64,000 nt of DNA from Micromonospora fulviviridis (GCF_014648395.1 NZ_BMRA01000003.1:219933-283932), one strand, 5' to 3'; counted from the stretch's first letter, positions 1-9,318 are shown. Notes: generated from the letters alone by a model not told the origin. Made by a program: numbers and translations.

Positions 1-1391
1 GCGCCCAGCCAGTGCTGCACCAGGAACGTCATGTGGAAGCCGATGAACATGGTCCAGAAGTGCATCTTGCCCAGCCGCTCGTCGAGCAGCCGCCCGGTCA
101 TCTTCGGGAACCAGAAGTAGACCCCGCCGAACGCGGCGAACACGATGGTGCCGAAGAGCACGTAGTGGAAGTGCGCGACCACGAAGTACGTGTCGGAGAC
201 CTGGAAGTCGGCCGGCGGGCTGGCCAGCAGCACGCCGGTCAGGCCTCCGAACAGGAAGGTGACCAGGAATCCGACCGCGAAGAGCATCGGCGTCTCGAAG
301 GTGATCTGCCCCTTCCACATGGTGCCGATCCAGTTGAAGAACTTCACGCCGGTGGGCACCGCGATGAGGTAGCTGAGGATGCTGAAGAACGGCAGCAGCA
401 CCTGCCCGGTGACGAACATGTGGTGCGCCCAGACGGTCATCGAGAGCACGGTGATCGCGATGGTGGCGAGCACCAGACCGGTGTAACCGAAGATCGGCTT
501 GCGGGAGAAGACCGGGATGATCTCGGTGATGATGCCGAAGAACGGCAGCGCCACGATGTAGACCTCGGGATGGCCGAAGAACCAGAACAGGTGCTGCCAG
601 AGCATCGGACCCGCGGTGGTCGGGTCGTAGACGTGCGAGTGCAGGAGCCGGTCTGCGCCCAGCGCGAGGAGAGCGGCGGCGAGCAGGGGGAACACGAAAA
701 TCACCAGGACGCTGGTGAGCAGCAGGTTCCAGGTGAAGATCGGCATCCGGAACATCGTCATGCCCGGCGCGCGCAGCGTGATGATCGTCGTGATCATGTT
801 GACCGCGCCGAGGATGGTGCCGAGGCCGGAGACGACCAGCCCCACCACCCACAGGTTCCCGCCGACCCCCGGGCTGTGCTGCGCCGTGCTGAGCGGTGTG
901 TACGCGAACCAGCCGAAGTCGGCGGCGCCGCCCGGGGCGGCGAAGCCGCCCAGCACCATCGTCCCGCCGAACAGGTACAGCCAGTACGCGAAGGCGTTCA
1001 GCCGCGGGAACGAGACGTCGGGTGCGCCGATCTGGAGCGGGACGATGTAGTTGCCGAAGGCGAAGACCAGTGGCGTGGCGAACAGCAGCAGCATGATCGT
1101 GCCGTGCATGGTGAACAGTTGGTTGTACTGCTCGGGGGAGACGATCTGCATTCCCGGCCGGCCCAACTCGGCCCGGAGCAGCAGCGCCAGCACGCCGCCG
1201 ATCAGGAAGAACGCGAACGAGGTGATCAGGTACATCAGGCCGATCAGCTTCGCGTCGGTGGTGCGCAGCAGCCGCCACAGCGTGTTGCCCTTGACCGCCT
1301 CCCGGACCGGGCCGGGATAGCCGCCGAACTGGGCCGGGGCGAGGATGGCCGGCCCCCGGTCTCGTGGCTCCGTGACTACCCGTTCAGGCAT
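1..1391 (-). CDS. ctaD: Cytochrome c oxidase subunit I (aa3 type), C-terminus cut by window edge
   Basis: Catalytic heme-copper subunit of the terminal oxidase, which reduces O2 in the plasma membrane. The reading frame starts at the ATG on 1391-1389 ([13 protein letters not shown]) and runs off the left edge after about 463 codons, so roughly the last fifth of a normal ~550-600-residue protein is missing. Diagnostic stretches are visible: the heme-ligand region [14 protein letters not shown], the CuB/Tyr crosslink motif [11 protein letters not shown], and AHHMFVTG, separated by many hydrophobic membrane helices. The Shine-Dalgarno sequence is weak. The next gene upstream is on the same strand but unrelated. 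The identity is secure from these motifs. Confidence 0.96.
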   Translation of the reverse strand, partial: MPERVVTEPRDRGPAILAPAQFGGYPGPVREAVKGNTLWRLLRTTDAKLIGLMYLITSFAFFLIGGVLALLLRAELGRPGMQIVSPEQYNQLFTMHGTIMLLLFATPLVFAFGNYIVPLQIGAPDVSFPRLNAFAYWLYLFGGTMVLGGFAAPGGAADFGWFAYTPLSTAQHSPGVGGNLWVVGLVVSGLGTILGAVNMITTIITLRAPGMTMFRMPIFTWNLLLTSVLVIFVFPLLAAALLALGADRLLHSHVYDPTTAGPMLWQHLFWFFGHPEVYIVALPFFGIITEIIPVFSRKPIFGYTGLVLATIAITVLSMTVWAHHMFVTGQVLLPFFSILSYLIAVPTGVKFFNWIGTMWKGQITFETPMLFAVGFLVTFLFGGLTGVLLASPPADFQVSDTYFVVAHFHYVLFGTIVFAAFGGVYFWFPKMTGRLLDERLGKMHFWTMFIGFHMTFLVQHWLG

Positions 1392-1478
1392 GGCTTCTCA
1401 CCCCGTGTGACGACAGACAGGACGGGCACGCGTACCCGACCCTCTGCCCATCAAACCAGGCGAGAGCGGAGAATTCGG

Positions 1479-2210
1479 TCAGTTCGCCGGCAGCATGGCC
1501 CAGACCACCTTGCCCGCGCCCGCCGGGCTGCTGCCCCAGCGCTGGGCCAGCTCGCGGACCAGCATCAGCCCGCGCCCGCCCTCGGCGCGCAGGTCCCGGT
1601 CGGTCACCGCCCGCGGGTCGGCCGGGCTGCCGTCCATCACCGCCACCCGCAGGTACGGGCGGCGCAGGGTCAGCGTCACCTGCATGGGGGTGCCGGCGTG
1701 CCGGACGACGTTGCCGACCAGTTCGCTGAGGACCAGCGAGGCCGGGCCGGCCAGTTCCGGGATGTTCCACCGGCCGCACGCGTCGGTGACCAGCTCGCGG
1801 GCCCGACGGCAGGCCCCGGCCACCGGCTCCAGGCGGGCCCGCAACCGGGGGTCCGCCACCGAGCCGGCCAGCGCGGTCGCCTCCGCGCAGTCGGGGCGCA
1901 CCGGCACCACCCGGCAAGCGGTGGTCTCGGCGAGCCAGGCCGCCGTCTCCGGCGGCGGGGCGCACAGCACGACCGGCACGGCCGGCCAGTCCGCGGCCCG
2001 GCGGGCCGCGGCGGCGAAGACGGACAGGGCGAGCGGGTCCGTGACGTCGAGCTTCTCCAGGTCGACCACGAGGGCGTCCGGCTGCGCCGCCAGGCAGTGC
2101 TCCAGCACCGTGTGCACCGAGCGCATCGTGGCCAGGTCGAGCGCGCCCGCCAGCCGTACGACGGTGACCTGCGACTCGTCGCGGACCTCGCACCTGATCC
2201 GGGTGGACAT
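1479..2210 (-). CDS. STAS domain plus HATPase_c (anti-sigma factor/antagonist-like) regulator
   Basis: This 243-residue protein combines an N-terminal STAS-like domain (residues about 1-100, with the core VVRLAGALDLATM and DALVVDLEKLDVTDP) and a C-terminal GHKL ATPase domain of the RsbW/SpoIIAB type. In the second domain, LVLSELVGNVVRHA is the N box and AEGGRGLMLVRELA the G box. Such proteins act in partner-switching control of sigma factors, and stand-alone forms with both modules are common in actinomycetes. The start at 2210 (MSTRIRCEV) is chosen because a GAGGG ribosome site lies just upstream. The frame is open further upstream but looks non-coding there. The target sigma factor cannot be told from the sequence. 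Confidence 0.8.
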   Translation of the reverse strand: MSTRIRCEVRDESQVTVVRLAGALDLATMRSVHTVLEHCLAAQPDALVVDLEKLDVTDPLALSVFAAAARRAADWPAVPVVLCAPPPETAAWLAETTACRVVPVRPDCAEATALAGSVADPRLRARLEPVAGACRRARELVTDACGRWNIPELAGPASLVLSELVGNVVRHAGTPMQVTLTLRRPYLRVAVMDGSPADPRAVTDRDLRAEGGRGLMLVRELAQRWGSSPAGAGKVVWAMLPAN

Positions 2211-2302
2211 GCAGGCCCTCGTTTCCGTCTCGTCGGGAGAACCTGGGAAGTACCCGGGCCCGGGGCGGGTGAAACCGGACATCCGCCCCGGGGCGGGCCC
2301 GC

Positions 2303-2767
2303 TCAGCGACGATTCCGGTCCCGCGTGGTGAGCAGCCCGAGGGCGATCATGCCCACCCCGAGCAGGAAGTGCAGCCAGTTGTCCGCGCCGTTGAGCGGGA
2401 TGAAGTTCGCGCCGCTGTCGTGGTCGACCACCACGCCGTAGAGCCAGAGCACGAGGTAGATCGCGCCGCCGCCGATCAGGAACGTCCGGGCCCCGGAGAC
2501 GGTCCGGGCCAGCAGCAGGCCGGCGACGCCGAACAGCAGGTGCACGATGTTGTGCAGCACCGAGACCTGGAACAGCCCGAGCAGCTTCGCGTCGGAGTCG
2601 TGTCCGGCGAACTTCAGGTCGCCGAAGTGGGTGGTGATGCCCGGGATGAAGCCCAGCACGCCGATCACCAGGAAGAGCACGCCGACGGTCGCCGCGGCCC
2701 GGCGTACCGGCGCCCGGCCGTCGGCCGGGTTGCGACGCCCACGGGAGTGCGCCATCGAGTTCGTCAT
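2303..2767 (-). CDS. DUF4383 membrane protein
   Basis: This 154-residue membrane protein has a basic N-terminus (about 25 residues) followed by four hydrophobic segments: VGVLFLVIGVLGF, the HNIVHLLFGVAGLLLA region, FLIGGGAIYLVLWLYGVVV and WLHFLLGVGMIALGLL. The alternation of short loops with conserved His, Asn and Gly (LHNIVHLLFG, GADNWLHFLLG) is the DUF4383 signature. Function is unknown for the family. It lies 92 bp upstream of the STAS/ATPase gene on the same strand and may be cotranscribed with it. Nothing in the sequence suggests a catalytic role. Confidence 0.85.
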   Translation of the reverse strand: MTNSMAHSRGRRNPADGRAPVRRAAATVGVLFLVIGVLGFIPGITTHFGDLKFAGHDSDAKLLGLFQVSVLHNIVHLLFGVAGLLLARTVSGARTFLIGGGAIYLVLWLYGVVVDHDSGANFIPLNGADNWLHFLLGVGMIALGLLTTRDRNRR

Positions 2768-2829
2768 GCCGGCCTCCTAGCTGACAGGGACCGCGCGGCT
2801 TTCCCCGGGCCGCCGGGGGCAAACGCACA

Positions 2830-2865
2830 CCCGGCCCGGACCGTCCGGGGACGGTCCGGGCCGGG
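2830..2865 (-). terminator. Intrinsic terminator of the glycosyltransferase operon
   Basis: A perfect 16-bp inverted repeat (CCCGGCCCGGACCGTC with its complement) encloses a 4-nt CGGG loop. It lies 11 bp beyond the stop of the GT4 gene, and on the minus strand it is followed by a short T-containing run. The position and perfect stem make a terminator likely. Confidence 0.8.
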
Positions 2866-2876
2866 CACGGTACGGC

Positions 2877-4031
2877 TCAGGCCAGCTGCAACGGCCGCGT
2901 GGCGAGCTGGCGGACCCGCTGGTACAGGTCCACGTACCGCTGGGCCATCAGCTCCGGGGTGAAGCGGGTGGCCGCCTCGCGCCGGCACTCGCCCTCCTCG
3001 AGCAGCCCGGCGGCCAGCACCAGCTCGCCCAGCTCCTCCTCGTCGGTGGTGAGCAGCCCGGTCCGGCCGTGCTCGATCAGTTCCGGCAGGCAGCCCCGGG
3101 CGGTGGCCACCACCGGCGTGCCCAGCGCGAGCGACTCGACCACGGCGGTGCCGCCGGGCTCCTCCCAGCGCAGCGGGAACAGCGAGGCCCGCGCCCCGGC
3201 CACCAGGTCGTCGCGCTCCTGCCCGGCGACGGTGCCGACCCAGCGCACCAGGTCGCCGTCGACGTGGGGGGCCACCTGCTCGTAGAAGAACCGCACGTCC
3301 GGGTTCTGCCGGGCCTCGTCGCCCGCCGCGGCCAGGTCCTCGGGCCGGTGGTACGGGCCGACCGGGCCGGCCAGCACCAGCGGGAAGCCGACCTGCCGGG
3401 CCAGCCGGGCGCCCAGGTCCTGCCCCTTGCCCGGGTTGATCCGGCCCAGGATGACCACGTGCTCGCCCTTCTCCACCGCCGGGCGGCGGTCCGCGCCGAC
3501 GGCGAGCGGGGTGGAGAGGTGCACGTGGCCGACCGAGTGCTCCTGGAGGGCCCGCGGCGCCCGGGCGAGCTGCGAGGCGGACACCCCGTTGACCCGGACC
3601 CGGTCGCCGCCGTCCAGGTTGCCGTACAGCTCCGGGTGCTTGGCCAGGTCCCAGTGCAGGGTGTGCAGCGCCGGCGGGGCGTCCGGGCCCATGGCGGCCA
3701 GCGTGGCCAGCCCGACCGCCTCCACGTGGTCGTGCACCAGGTCGATGTCGTCGCGGCTGTGCAGCGCGCGGACCACCCCGTTCAGGTGCGCCTGGGACAC
3801 CCCGCAGACCTGGTTGTAGGGCCGTTGCAGGGCGTGGAACTGCCCGTCCGGGAAGACCGAGATCTTCTCGTCGACCGGCAGGGTGCTGCTCTCCACCGAG
3901 GCGAGCACCACCCGTACGCCGAGCTTGCGCAGCTCCGGCACCAGGGTGGCGACCACGTTCTCGATCCCGCCGTAGCCGGGCGGCGGCACGGACAACCAGG
4001 GACCCGCGTTCATCAGGACGGTGAGAGTCAT
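2877..4031 (-). CDS. Glycosyltransferase family 4 (GT-B fold)
   Basis: This 384-residue protein is a GT-B glycosyltransferase. The N-terminal half begins MTLTVLMNAGPWLSVPPPGYGGIENVV, whose glycine-rich GYGGIE loop is typical of GT4 acceptor domains. The C-terminal half holds the donor-binding EX7E-like region (LRWEEPGGTAVVESLALGTPVVA) and HVVILGRINPGKGQD. No membrane segment is present, so it acts in the cytosol or at the inner face of the membrane. It starts 63 bp downstream of the GpgS-like GT2 gene and is almost certainly cotranscribed with it. The sugar donor and acceptor are not predictable. A GGAAAGGGA ribosome site precedes the ATG. Confidence 0.88.
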   Translation of the reverse strand: MTLTVLMNAGPWLSVPPPGYGGIENVVATLVPELRKLGVRVVLASVESSTLPVDEKISVFPDGQFHALQRPYNQVCGVSQAHLNGVVRALHSRDDIDLVHDHVEAVGLATLAAMGPDAPPALHTLHWDLAKHPELYGNLDGGDRVRVNGVSASQLARAPRALQEHSVGHVHLSTPLAVGADRRPAVEKGEHVVILGRINPGKGQDLGARLARQVGFPLVLAGPVGPYHRPEDLAAAGDEARQNPDVRFFYEQVAPHVDGDLVRWVGTVAGQERDDLVAGARASLFPLRWEEPGGTAVVESLALGTPVVATARGCLPELIEHGRTGLLTTDEEELGELVLAAGLLEEGECRREAATRFTPELMAQRYVDLYQRVRQLATRPLQLA

Positions 4032-4094
4032 CGTGCGTTGTCCCTTTCCTCGGCGGCGCTCAGGTGGTTCACGGCGTCGTCCCGGTTCCCGCGC

Positions 4095-5108
4095 TCACGC
4101 CGCGACCCGTCGCCGCGGCACCCGATGGCGCAGCTGCGCCAGCGGCGGCCGTTCCTCGATCGAGACGTCGCTCACCACGATCTCGCGGTCCAGGTTGGGC
4201 AGCGCCTCTGAACCGCCCCGCCGGAACTGGGTCAGCAGGGCGGTCGGCTCCAGGCCCGGCACCGCCCAGCCGCGCCGCTGCAACCGGGACCAGGCGGTCA
4301 GCATGATCTGCGCCGACATCCGGCCCAACGCCGCGGTGTCCTGGTGGCGGTGCTTGCGCTCACCCAGGTCCACCTGGGCCAGCGCGTCCAGCCCGACCAG
4401 CTCGAGCAGGTCGATGAGCATGGCGGTCTCGACGCCGTAGCCGGAGACGAAGGGCACCCGCTCCAGCACGTCGCGGCGGCCCGCGTACTCGCCGGCGAGC
4501 GGCTGCACGAAGCCGGCCAGCTCCGGCCAGAACAGGTTGAGCAGTGGCCGGGCCATGAGCTCCGTCACCCGGCCCCCGCCGTCGGCCTCCACCCCGGTGG
4601 CCCCGACCAGCGGCCGGTGGTAGAAGCCCTTCACGAAGTCGACCGACGGGTCGGTGAGCAGCGGCCCGAGCAGCCCGGTGACGAAGTGCGGCCGGAACTC
4701 CCGCAGGTCGGCGTCGATGAACGCGACCACGTCGCCCTCGGCGGCGGCCAGCCCGGCCCAGAGCGCGTCACCCTTGCCGGTGAGCCGGGGCAGCCCGCGC
4801 GTCATCGCGTCCTGGCTGACCACCTCGGCGCCGGCCGCCCGGGCCACCTGCGCGGTCCGGTCGGTGGACCGGGAGTCCACCACGATCAGCTCGTCCACGA
4901 GCGACACCCGGTCCATGAGGTGCTCCCGGATGGTCGACACGATCGCCCCGACGGTCGCCTCCTCGTTGCGCGCCGGCAGCACCACGCTGACCCGGCTCGC
5001 GCCCTTCGCCCGCAGCAGGCGCCGGGTCGGCCAGTTTTCGGCGGACGTGGTGCGGTAGGTGGCCCAGGCCTCCACCACAGGTGAGACGATCGAATCTGTA
5101 TCCCGCAC
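4095..5108 (-). CDS. GT2 glycosyltransferase, glucosyl-3-phosphoglycerate synthase-like
   Basis: A GT-A glycosyltransferase of about 337 residues. The nucleotide-binding start ASRVSVVLPARNEEATVG, the DELIVVDSRSTDRTA block and the metal motif AFIDADLREF are all present, followed by LTGKGDALWAGL and SGYGVETAMLIDL. This pattern matches the glucosyl-3-phosphoglycerate synthase (GpgS) family, which makes the precursor of methylglucose lipopolysaccharide or glucosylglycerate. The GTG at 5108 is preferred because GGGGGT lies about 6 nt upstream; an ATG at 5183 would add 25 poorly typical residues. It is first in an operon with the GT4 gene and divergent from the Gfo/Idh gene. The exact acceptor is inferred, not shown. 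Confidence 0.82.
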   Translation of the reverse strand: MRDTDSIVSPVVEAWATYRTTSAENWPTRRLLRAKGASRVSVVLPARNEEATVGAIVSTIREHLMDRVSLVDELIVVDSRSTDRTAQVARAAGAEVVSQDAMTRGLPRLTGKGDALWAGLAAAEGDVVAFIDADLREFRPHFVTGLLGPLLTDPSVDFVKGFYHRPLVGATGVEADGGGRVTELMARPLLNLFWPELAGFVQPLAGEYAGRRDVLERVPFVSGYGVETAMLIDLLELVGLDALAQVDLGERKHRHQDTAALGRMSAQIMLTAWSRLQRRGWAVPGLEPTALLTQFRRGGSEALPNLDREIVVSDVSIEERPPLAQLRHRVPRRRVAA

Positions 5109-5324
5109 AGGCACACCCCCAGGTTGTGGCGGAACCACGGGCTTCTGGTTTTCCCAGTTCGGCGCCCGCGCTAACCGGATCATGCCTAACAGCTTGATCA
5201 CGCCCTGGGTACCGGCCGGTTCCCGCCCGGTGAACGTTTGATTGCGCGCCCGTCCGCGTTTGACCACGGGGCCGCCCGGGGAGTGCTCTCGGCAGTCTGT
5301 CGTAGCGGTGAGAGGGACGAGAAT
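5109..5324. promoter_or_regulatory. Divergent promoter region between glycosyltransferase and oxidoreductase operons
   Basis: This 216-bp region separates the start of the GT2 gene (minus) from the start of the Gfo/Idh gene (plus). It is locally less GC-rich (for example around 5170-5200 and 5235-5245) and should hold both promoters. No clear operator palindrome was recognised. Confidence 0.5.
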
Positions 5325-6365
5325 ATGCGCGCGTGCCGGGTGGGACTGGTCGGAGCCGGCGGGGTGGCGCAACGCCACGCCCGGGTGTTGACGGGCTTCG
5401 ACGACGTGGAACTGATCGGGGTCACCGACGTCGCCCCGGACGCCGCGGAGGCGCTCGCCGGCGCGCACGGCGCCCGGACCTTCCGCGACGTGGACGAACT
5501 GCTCGCCGCCGGCCCGGACGCGGTCTACGTCTGCGTGCCGCCGTTCGCGCACGGCCCGGTCGAGGAGGCGGTGATCGACGCCGGGGTGCCCATGTTCGTG
5601 GAGAAGCCGGTGGCGGTGGACCTGGAGACCGCCGAGCGGGTCGCCGCGCTGGTCGAGCGGCGCGGCCTGCTCACCGGGGTCGGCCACCACTGGCGCTACC
5701 TGCACGTGGTGGAGGAGGCCCGGCAACTGCTCGCCGACCGTCCGGTGCGGATGGTCAACGGAGCCTGGTTGGACAAGGTGCCGCCGGTCGCCTGGTGGGC
5801 GCGGCAGGACCGGTCCGGCGGCCCGGTCGTCGAGCAGGCCGCGCACGTGCTGGACCTGGTCCGGCTCCTCGTCGGCGAGGCGACCGAGGTGACCGCGTAC
5901 GGCGACGGCGCCCCGCCGCCGGTGGAGGGCGCGGACATCGACTCGGTCACCGCGGCCACCCTGCGCTTCGCCTCCGGCGCGGTCGGCACCCTCGCCGCGG
6001 CCTGCGTGCTCGGCTGGAAGCACCGGGCCGGGCTGGAGATCCTCGCCGACGGGCTGGCCCTGTCGCTGGCCGAGGACGGCCTGACCATCTGCGACGCCGA
6101 CGGCGAGCGGCACCTGCCCGCCGACCCGGACGGCGCCCGGATCGCCGTCGACCGGGCCTTCGTCGACGCCGTCCGGGGGATCGGTGACGACGTCCGGGTT
6201 CCGTACGCCGAGGCGCTGCGCACCCAGCGGCTGGCCCTCGCGGTGGCCGAGTCGGCGCGTACCGGGCGGGCGGTGGCGCTGCCCACCGGGCCGGCCGCGC
6301 GTCTCACCGCCGCCGTCGCCGACGCGACGCCGGCCGAGCCGACGGGGGTGACGATCGATGCGTGA
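5325..6365 (+). CDS. Gfo/Idh/MocA family oxidoreductase
   Basis: This 346-residue NAD(P)-dependent sugar or cyclitol dehydrogenase has an N-terminal Rossmann fold with the dinucleotide loop VGLVGAGGVAQRHARVL at residues 6-22. It also carries the family signature MFVEKPVAVDLETAERV with catalytic Lys in EKP, and a C-terminal alpha/beta domain with GPVVEQAAHVLDLVR. The ATG at 5325 is preceded by AGAGGGACGAG. The frame is open upstream to 5238, but that part is not Rossmann-like. Its end overlaps the next gene by 8 bp, so the two are coupled. The substrate is unknown; with the neighbouring glycosyltransferases a sugar-modifying role is a reasonable inference. Confidence 0.9.
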   Translation: MRACRVGLVGAGGVAQRHARVLTGFDDVELIGVTDVAPDAAEALAGAHGARTFRDVDELLAAGPDAVYVCVPPFAHGPVEEAVIDAGVPMFVEKPVAVDLETAERVAALVERRGLLTGVGHHWRYLHVVEEARQLLADRPVRMVNGAWLDKVPPVAWWARQDRSGGPVVEQAAHVLDLVRLLVGEATEVTAYGDGAPPPVEGADIDSVTAATLRFASGAVGTLAAACVLGWKHRAGLEILADGLALSLAEDGLTICDADGERHLPADPDGARIAVDRAFVDAVRGIGDDVRVPYAEALRTQRLALAVAESARTGRAVALPTGPAARLTAAVADATPAEPTGVTIDA

Positions 6366-7446
6366 CCGGGTGGTGGTGGTCAGCGGGCCGGGCCGGGTCG
6401 AGCTGGTCGAGCAGGACGCGGCCGAGCTGCGGGAGGGCACCTTCCGGGTGGAGACCCTCTACAGCGGGGTGTCCGCGGGCACCGAGCTGAGCTACGTCAA
6501 GGGCACCAACCCCTACCTCCACGTCACGTGGAACGCCGACCTCGGGCTCTTCCAACCCGGTGAGGCCAGCACGCCGTACCCGGTCACCCGGCTCGGCTAC
6601 ATGCAGGTCGGCCGGGTGGTGGAGAGCCGCACCCCGGCCGTCGCCGTGGGCACGGTCGGCGCCATGACGTACGGCCACCGCAGCGGGTACGTGGCCGACC
6701 CGGTCGCCGAGCGGTTCGTGCCGCTGCCCGACGACCTCGACCCGGTGCTCGGCGTCTACGTCGCGCACATGGGCCCGATCTGCGCCAACGGCCTGCTGCA
6801 CGCCGCCGCCGACCTGTGCGGCACCGACGTCCGCTCGCTCGGCGACGGGGTGCGCGGCCGGCGGGTGGCGGTGGTCGGCAGCGGGGTGGTCGCGCTGCTC
6901 ACCGCGCTGTTCGCGCGGCGGCACGGTGCCGCCTCCGTGGTGGTCCTCGACCCCACCCCGGCCCGGCGCGAGGTGGCGGAGGCGCTCGGCCTGGAGACCC
7001 TCGACCCGGACGCCGACGACCCGGCCGTGGTGCTGAAGACCCGCTGGAACCACGCCGCCGGCGACCGGGGCGCGGACGTGGTCTTCCAGTGCCGGGGCCA
7101 GGACTGGGCGCTCCACCTCGCGCTGCGCCTGCTGCGCCCCCAGGGCACCGTGATCGACCTGGCGTTCTACCAGGCCGGCGCGGACGCGGTCCGGCTCGGC
7201 GAGGAGTTCCACCACAACGGGCTGTCGCTGCGCTGCGCCCAGATCGGCCGGGTGCCACGCGGGCTGGCCCCGACCTGGGACCGGGAGCGGCTCTCCGCGG
7301 AGACCATCGAGCTGCTGCGCCAGTACGGCGACCTGATCCGCAAGCACCTCGTCTCCGCGGTGGTGCCGCTGGAGGAGGCGCCGGCGCTGCTCACCGACCT
7401 GGCCGAGCGGCGCCGCTCCGAGCTGCAGGTGGTGCTCACCGGCTGA
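6358..7446 (+). CDS. Medium-chain dehydrogenase/reductase (zinc-binding alcohol dehydrogenase-like)
   Basis: A 362-residue MDR-fold oxidoreductase. The N-terminal GroES-like domain contains VETLYSGVSAGTELSYV, and the Rossmann domain has GRRVAVVGSGVVALLTALFA followed by the acidic VVVLDPTPARRE. The usual catalytic-zinc GHE motif of classical alcohol dehydrogenases is not obvious (LGYMQVGRVVES sits at that place), so zinc use is uncertain. It overlaps the Gfo/Idh gene by 8 bp, indicating a two-gene operon. Proteins of this subtype are often found beside sugar and pterin-like biosynthetic genes in actinomycetes. The substrate is unknown. Confidence 0.85.
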   Translation: MRDRVVVVSGPGRVELVEQDAAELREGTFRVETLYSGVSAGTELSYVKGTNPYLHVTWNADLGLFQPGEASTPYPVTRLGYMQVGRVVESRTPAVAVGTVGAMTYGHRSGYVADPVAERFVPLPDDLDPVLGVYVAHMGPICANGLLHAAADLCGTDVRSLGDGVRGRRVAVVGSGVVALLTALFARRHGAASVVVLDPTPARREVAEALGLETLDPDADDPAVVLKTRWNHAAGDRGADVVFQCRGQDWALHLALRLLRPQGTVIDLAFYQAGADAVRLGEEFHHNGLSLRCAQIGRVPRGLAPTWDRERLSAETIELLRQYGDLIRKHLVSAVVPLEEAPALLTDLAERRRSELQVVLTG

Positions 7447-7463
7447 GCCTGGGCGCGCCCGGT

Positions 7464-7469
7464 TACCGT
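7464..7469 (+). promoter_or_regulatory. -10 box (TACCGT) of ABC exporter gene, leaderless pattern
   Basis: TACCGT ends 6 nt before the ATG at 7476. With normal spacing the transcript would start at or beside the A of the start codon, and no Shine-Dalgarno is visible. Confidence 0.5.
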
Positions 7470-7475
7470 GCTGCC

Positions 7476-9224
7476 ATGACCACCGAAGCCGGGAGCCCGC
7501 CCGGGCTCGCCGCCCTGCTGCCGTACCTGCGCGCCCACCGCGGCACCCTCGTCGCGGTGGGCGCGTTGTCGTTCACCGGCGCCGGGGCGGCGCTGGCCCA
7601 GCCCCTGCTCACCCGGGGCGTGCTGGACCGGATCACCGCCGGCCGACCGGCCGCCGGGCTGGTCGTCGCCCTGGTGGCGCTCGTGGTGGTCGGCGCGCTG
7701 CTCGGCGGGCTCCGCGACTACCTGCTCCAGCGCACCGCCGAGGGCCTCGTGCTGGGCACCCGGCGGCGGCTCGCCGGCCACGTGCTGCGGCTGCCCATCG
7801 CCGAGTACGACCGGCGCCGCACCGGCGACCTGCTGTCCCGGGTCGGCGCCGACACCACGCTGCTGCGGGCGGTGGTCACCTCCGGCCTCTTCGAGACCGT
7901 CACCGGGGCGGTCATGGTGCTCGGCGCCGGCACCGCCATGCTGTTGCTGGACCCGCTGCTGTTCGGGGTGACCCTGGCCGCCGTCGCGGTCGGCGTCGGC
8001 TTCGCCCTCACCGTCGCCCGGCGGGTGCGCGGGCTGGCCCGCCAGGCCCAGGAACGGGTCGGCGAGATGACCTCCGCCGTCGAGCGGGCCATCTCGGCGG
8101 CCCGGACCATCCGGGCCAGCCGCGCCGAGCGGCGGGAGACGGACACCGTGACGCGGAGCGCGACCGAGGCGTACGCGGCCGGGCTGCGGGTGGCCCGGGC
8201 CCAGGCGGTGGTCGGTCCGGCCAGCACGGTCACCGTCCAGGGTGCGTTCCTGCTGGTGCTGGCCGTGGGCGGGGCCCGGGTAGCGGCCGGGGCGATCAGC
8301 GTGGGCGACCTGGTGGCCTTCGTGATGTTCCTGTTCTTCCTGGTGCTGCCGCTGGGGCAGGCGGTGCACGCGTACACCCAGTTGCAGAGCGGGCTCGGCG
8401 CGCTGGCCCGGATCGAGGAGATCCTCGCCGTGCCGGGGGAGGGGGCGGACGACCCGCCGGGCCCGGTGACCGCCCGGCCCGCCGCGACCGGGCCGGCGGC
8501 GGTGGAGTTCGACCGGGTCGGCTTCGGCTACCCGGGCGGGCCCCCGGTGCTGCACGAGGTGAGCTTCACGGTGCCGGCCGGCACCCGCACCGCCCTGGTC
8601 GGCCCGTCGGGCGCCGGCAAGTCCACCCTGCTCGCCCTGGTCGAGCGCTTCTACGAGGTGACCGGGGGCGCGCTGCGCCTGGACGGGGTGGACGTGCGGG
8701 ACCTGCCCCGGGACGCGCTGCGGGCCCGGCTCGGCTACGTTGAGCAGGAGGCGCCGGTGCTCGCCGGCACGCTCCGGGACAACCTGCTGATCACCGCGCC
8801 CGAGGCCACCGACGACCGGCTGCTCGCCGTGCTCGACGAGGTCAACCTCGGGCACCTGGCCGAACGGACGGCCGACGGGCTGGACGTGCAGGTCGGGGAG
8901 GGCGGCGTGCTGCTCTCCGGCGGGGAGCGGCAGCGGCTGGCCATCGCTCGGGCGCTGCTGGCCGGGCCGCCGGTGCTGCTGCTCGACGAGCCGACCAGCA
9001 ACCTCGACGCCCGCAACGAGGCCGCGCTGCGCCGGGCCATCGACGCCGTCGCGGTGCGCCGCACCCTGTTGATCGTGGCCCACCGCCTCTCCACCGTGGT
9101 GGACGCCGACCAGATCGTGGTGCTGGACGGCGGCCGGGTGGTCGCCGTCGGCACCCACGACGAGCTGACCTCGACCAGCCCGCTCTATCGCGAGCTGGCC
9201 ACCCACCAGCTCCTCGTCGGATGA
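7476..9224 (+). CDS. ABC transporter, fused permease and ATPase (exporter type)
   Basis: A 582-residue half-transporter that would work as a homodimer or heterodimer in the membrane. The N-terminal ABC transmembrane type-1 domain (residues about 20-310) has six hydrophobic segments. The C-terminal nucleotide-binding domain carries Walker A GPSGAGKST, signature LLSGGERQRLAIARALL, Walker B VLLLDEPTSNLD and switch His in AHRLS, so all catalytic motifs are intact. It is of the lipid/multidrug exporter class; the substrate is unknown. No ribosome site is present; a TACCGT -10 box sits 6 nt before the ATG, suggesting its own leaderless promoter rather than read-through from the dehydrogenase gene 29 bp upstream. 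Confidence 0.92.
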   Translation: MTTEAGSPPGLAALLPYLRAHRGTLVAVGALSFTGAGAALAQPLLTRGVLDRITAGRPAAGLVVALVALVVVGALLGGLRDYLLQRTAEGLVLGTRRRLAGHVLRLPIAEYDRRRTGDLLSRVGADTTLLRAVVTSGLFETVTGAVMVLGAGTAMLLLDPLLFGVTLAAVAVGVGFALTVARRVRGLARQAQERVGEMTSAVERAISAARTIRASRAERRETDTVTRSATEAYAAGLRVARAQAVVGPASTVTVQGAFLLVLAVGGARVAAGAISVGDLVAFVMFLFFLVLPLGQAVHAYTQLQSGLGALARIEEILAVPGEGADDPPGPVTARPAATGPAAVEFDRVGFGYPGGPPVLHEVSFTVPAGTRTALVGPSGAGKSTLLALVERFYEVTGGALRLDGVDVRDLPRDALRARLGYVEQEAPVLAGTLRDNLLITAPEATDDRLLAVLDEVNLGHLAERTADGLDVQVGEGGVLLSGGERQRLAIARALLAGPPVLLLDEPTSNLDARNEAALRRAIDAVAVRRTLLIVAHRLSTVVDADQIVVLDGGRVVAVGTHDELTSTSPLYRELATHQLLVG

Positions 9225-9318
9225 TCGCCAAAAAGCCCTGACCTGCGGAAACAGGTCGCAATCCGGACACGGCCCGGCACCCGCGCCGGGCGGGGGTCAC
9301 AATCGGCTCCGGTTCGCG

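Noticed and set aside
12..2441. Long plus-strand open frame of 809 codons opposite ctaD and the STAS and DUF4383 genes
   Set aside because: It is rich in His, Arg, Gln and Glu without domain structure and lies antisense to recognised genes; a by-product of high GC at third positions.
4095..6440. Apparent 781-residue extension of the GpgS-like protein
   Set aside because: The upstream part mirrors the Gfo/Idh gene; the real start is near 5108, where the GT2 domain begins.
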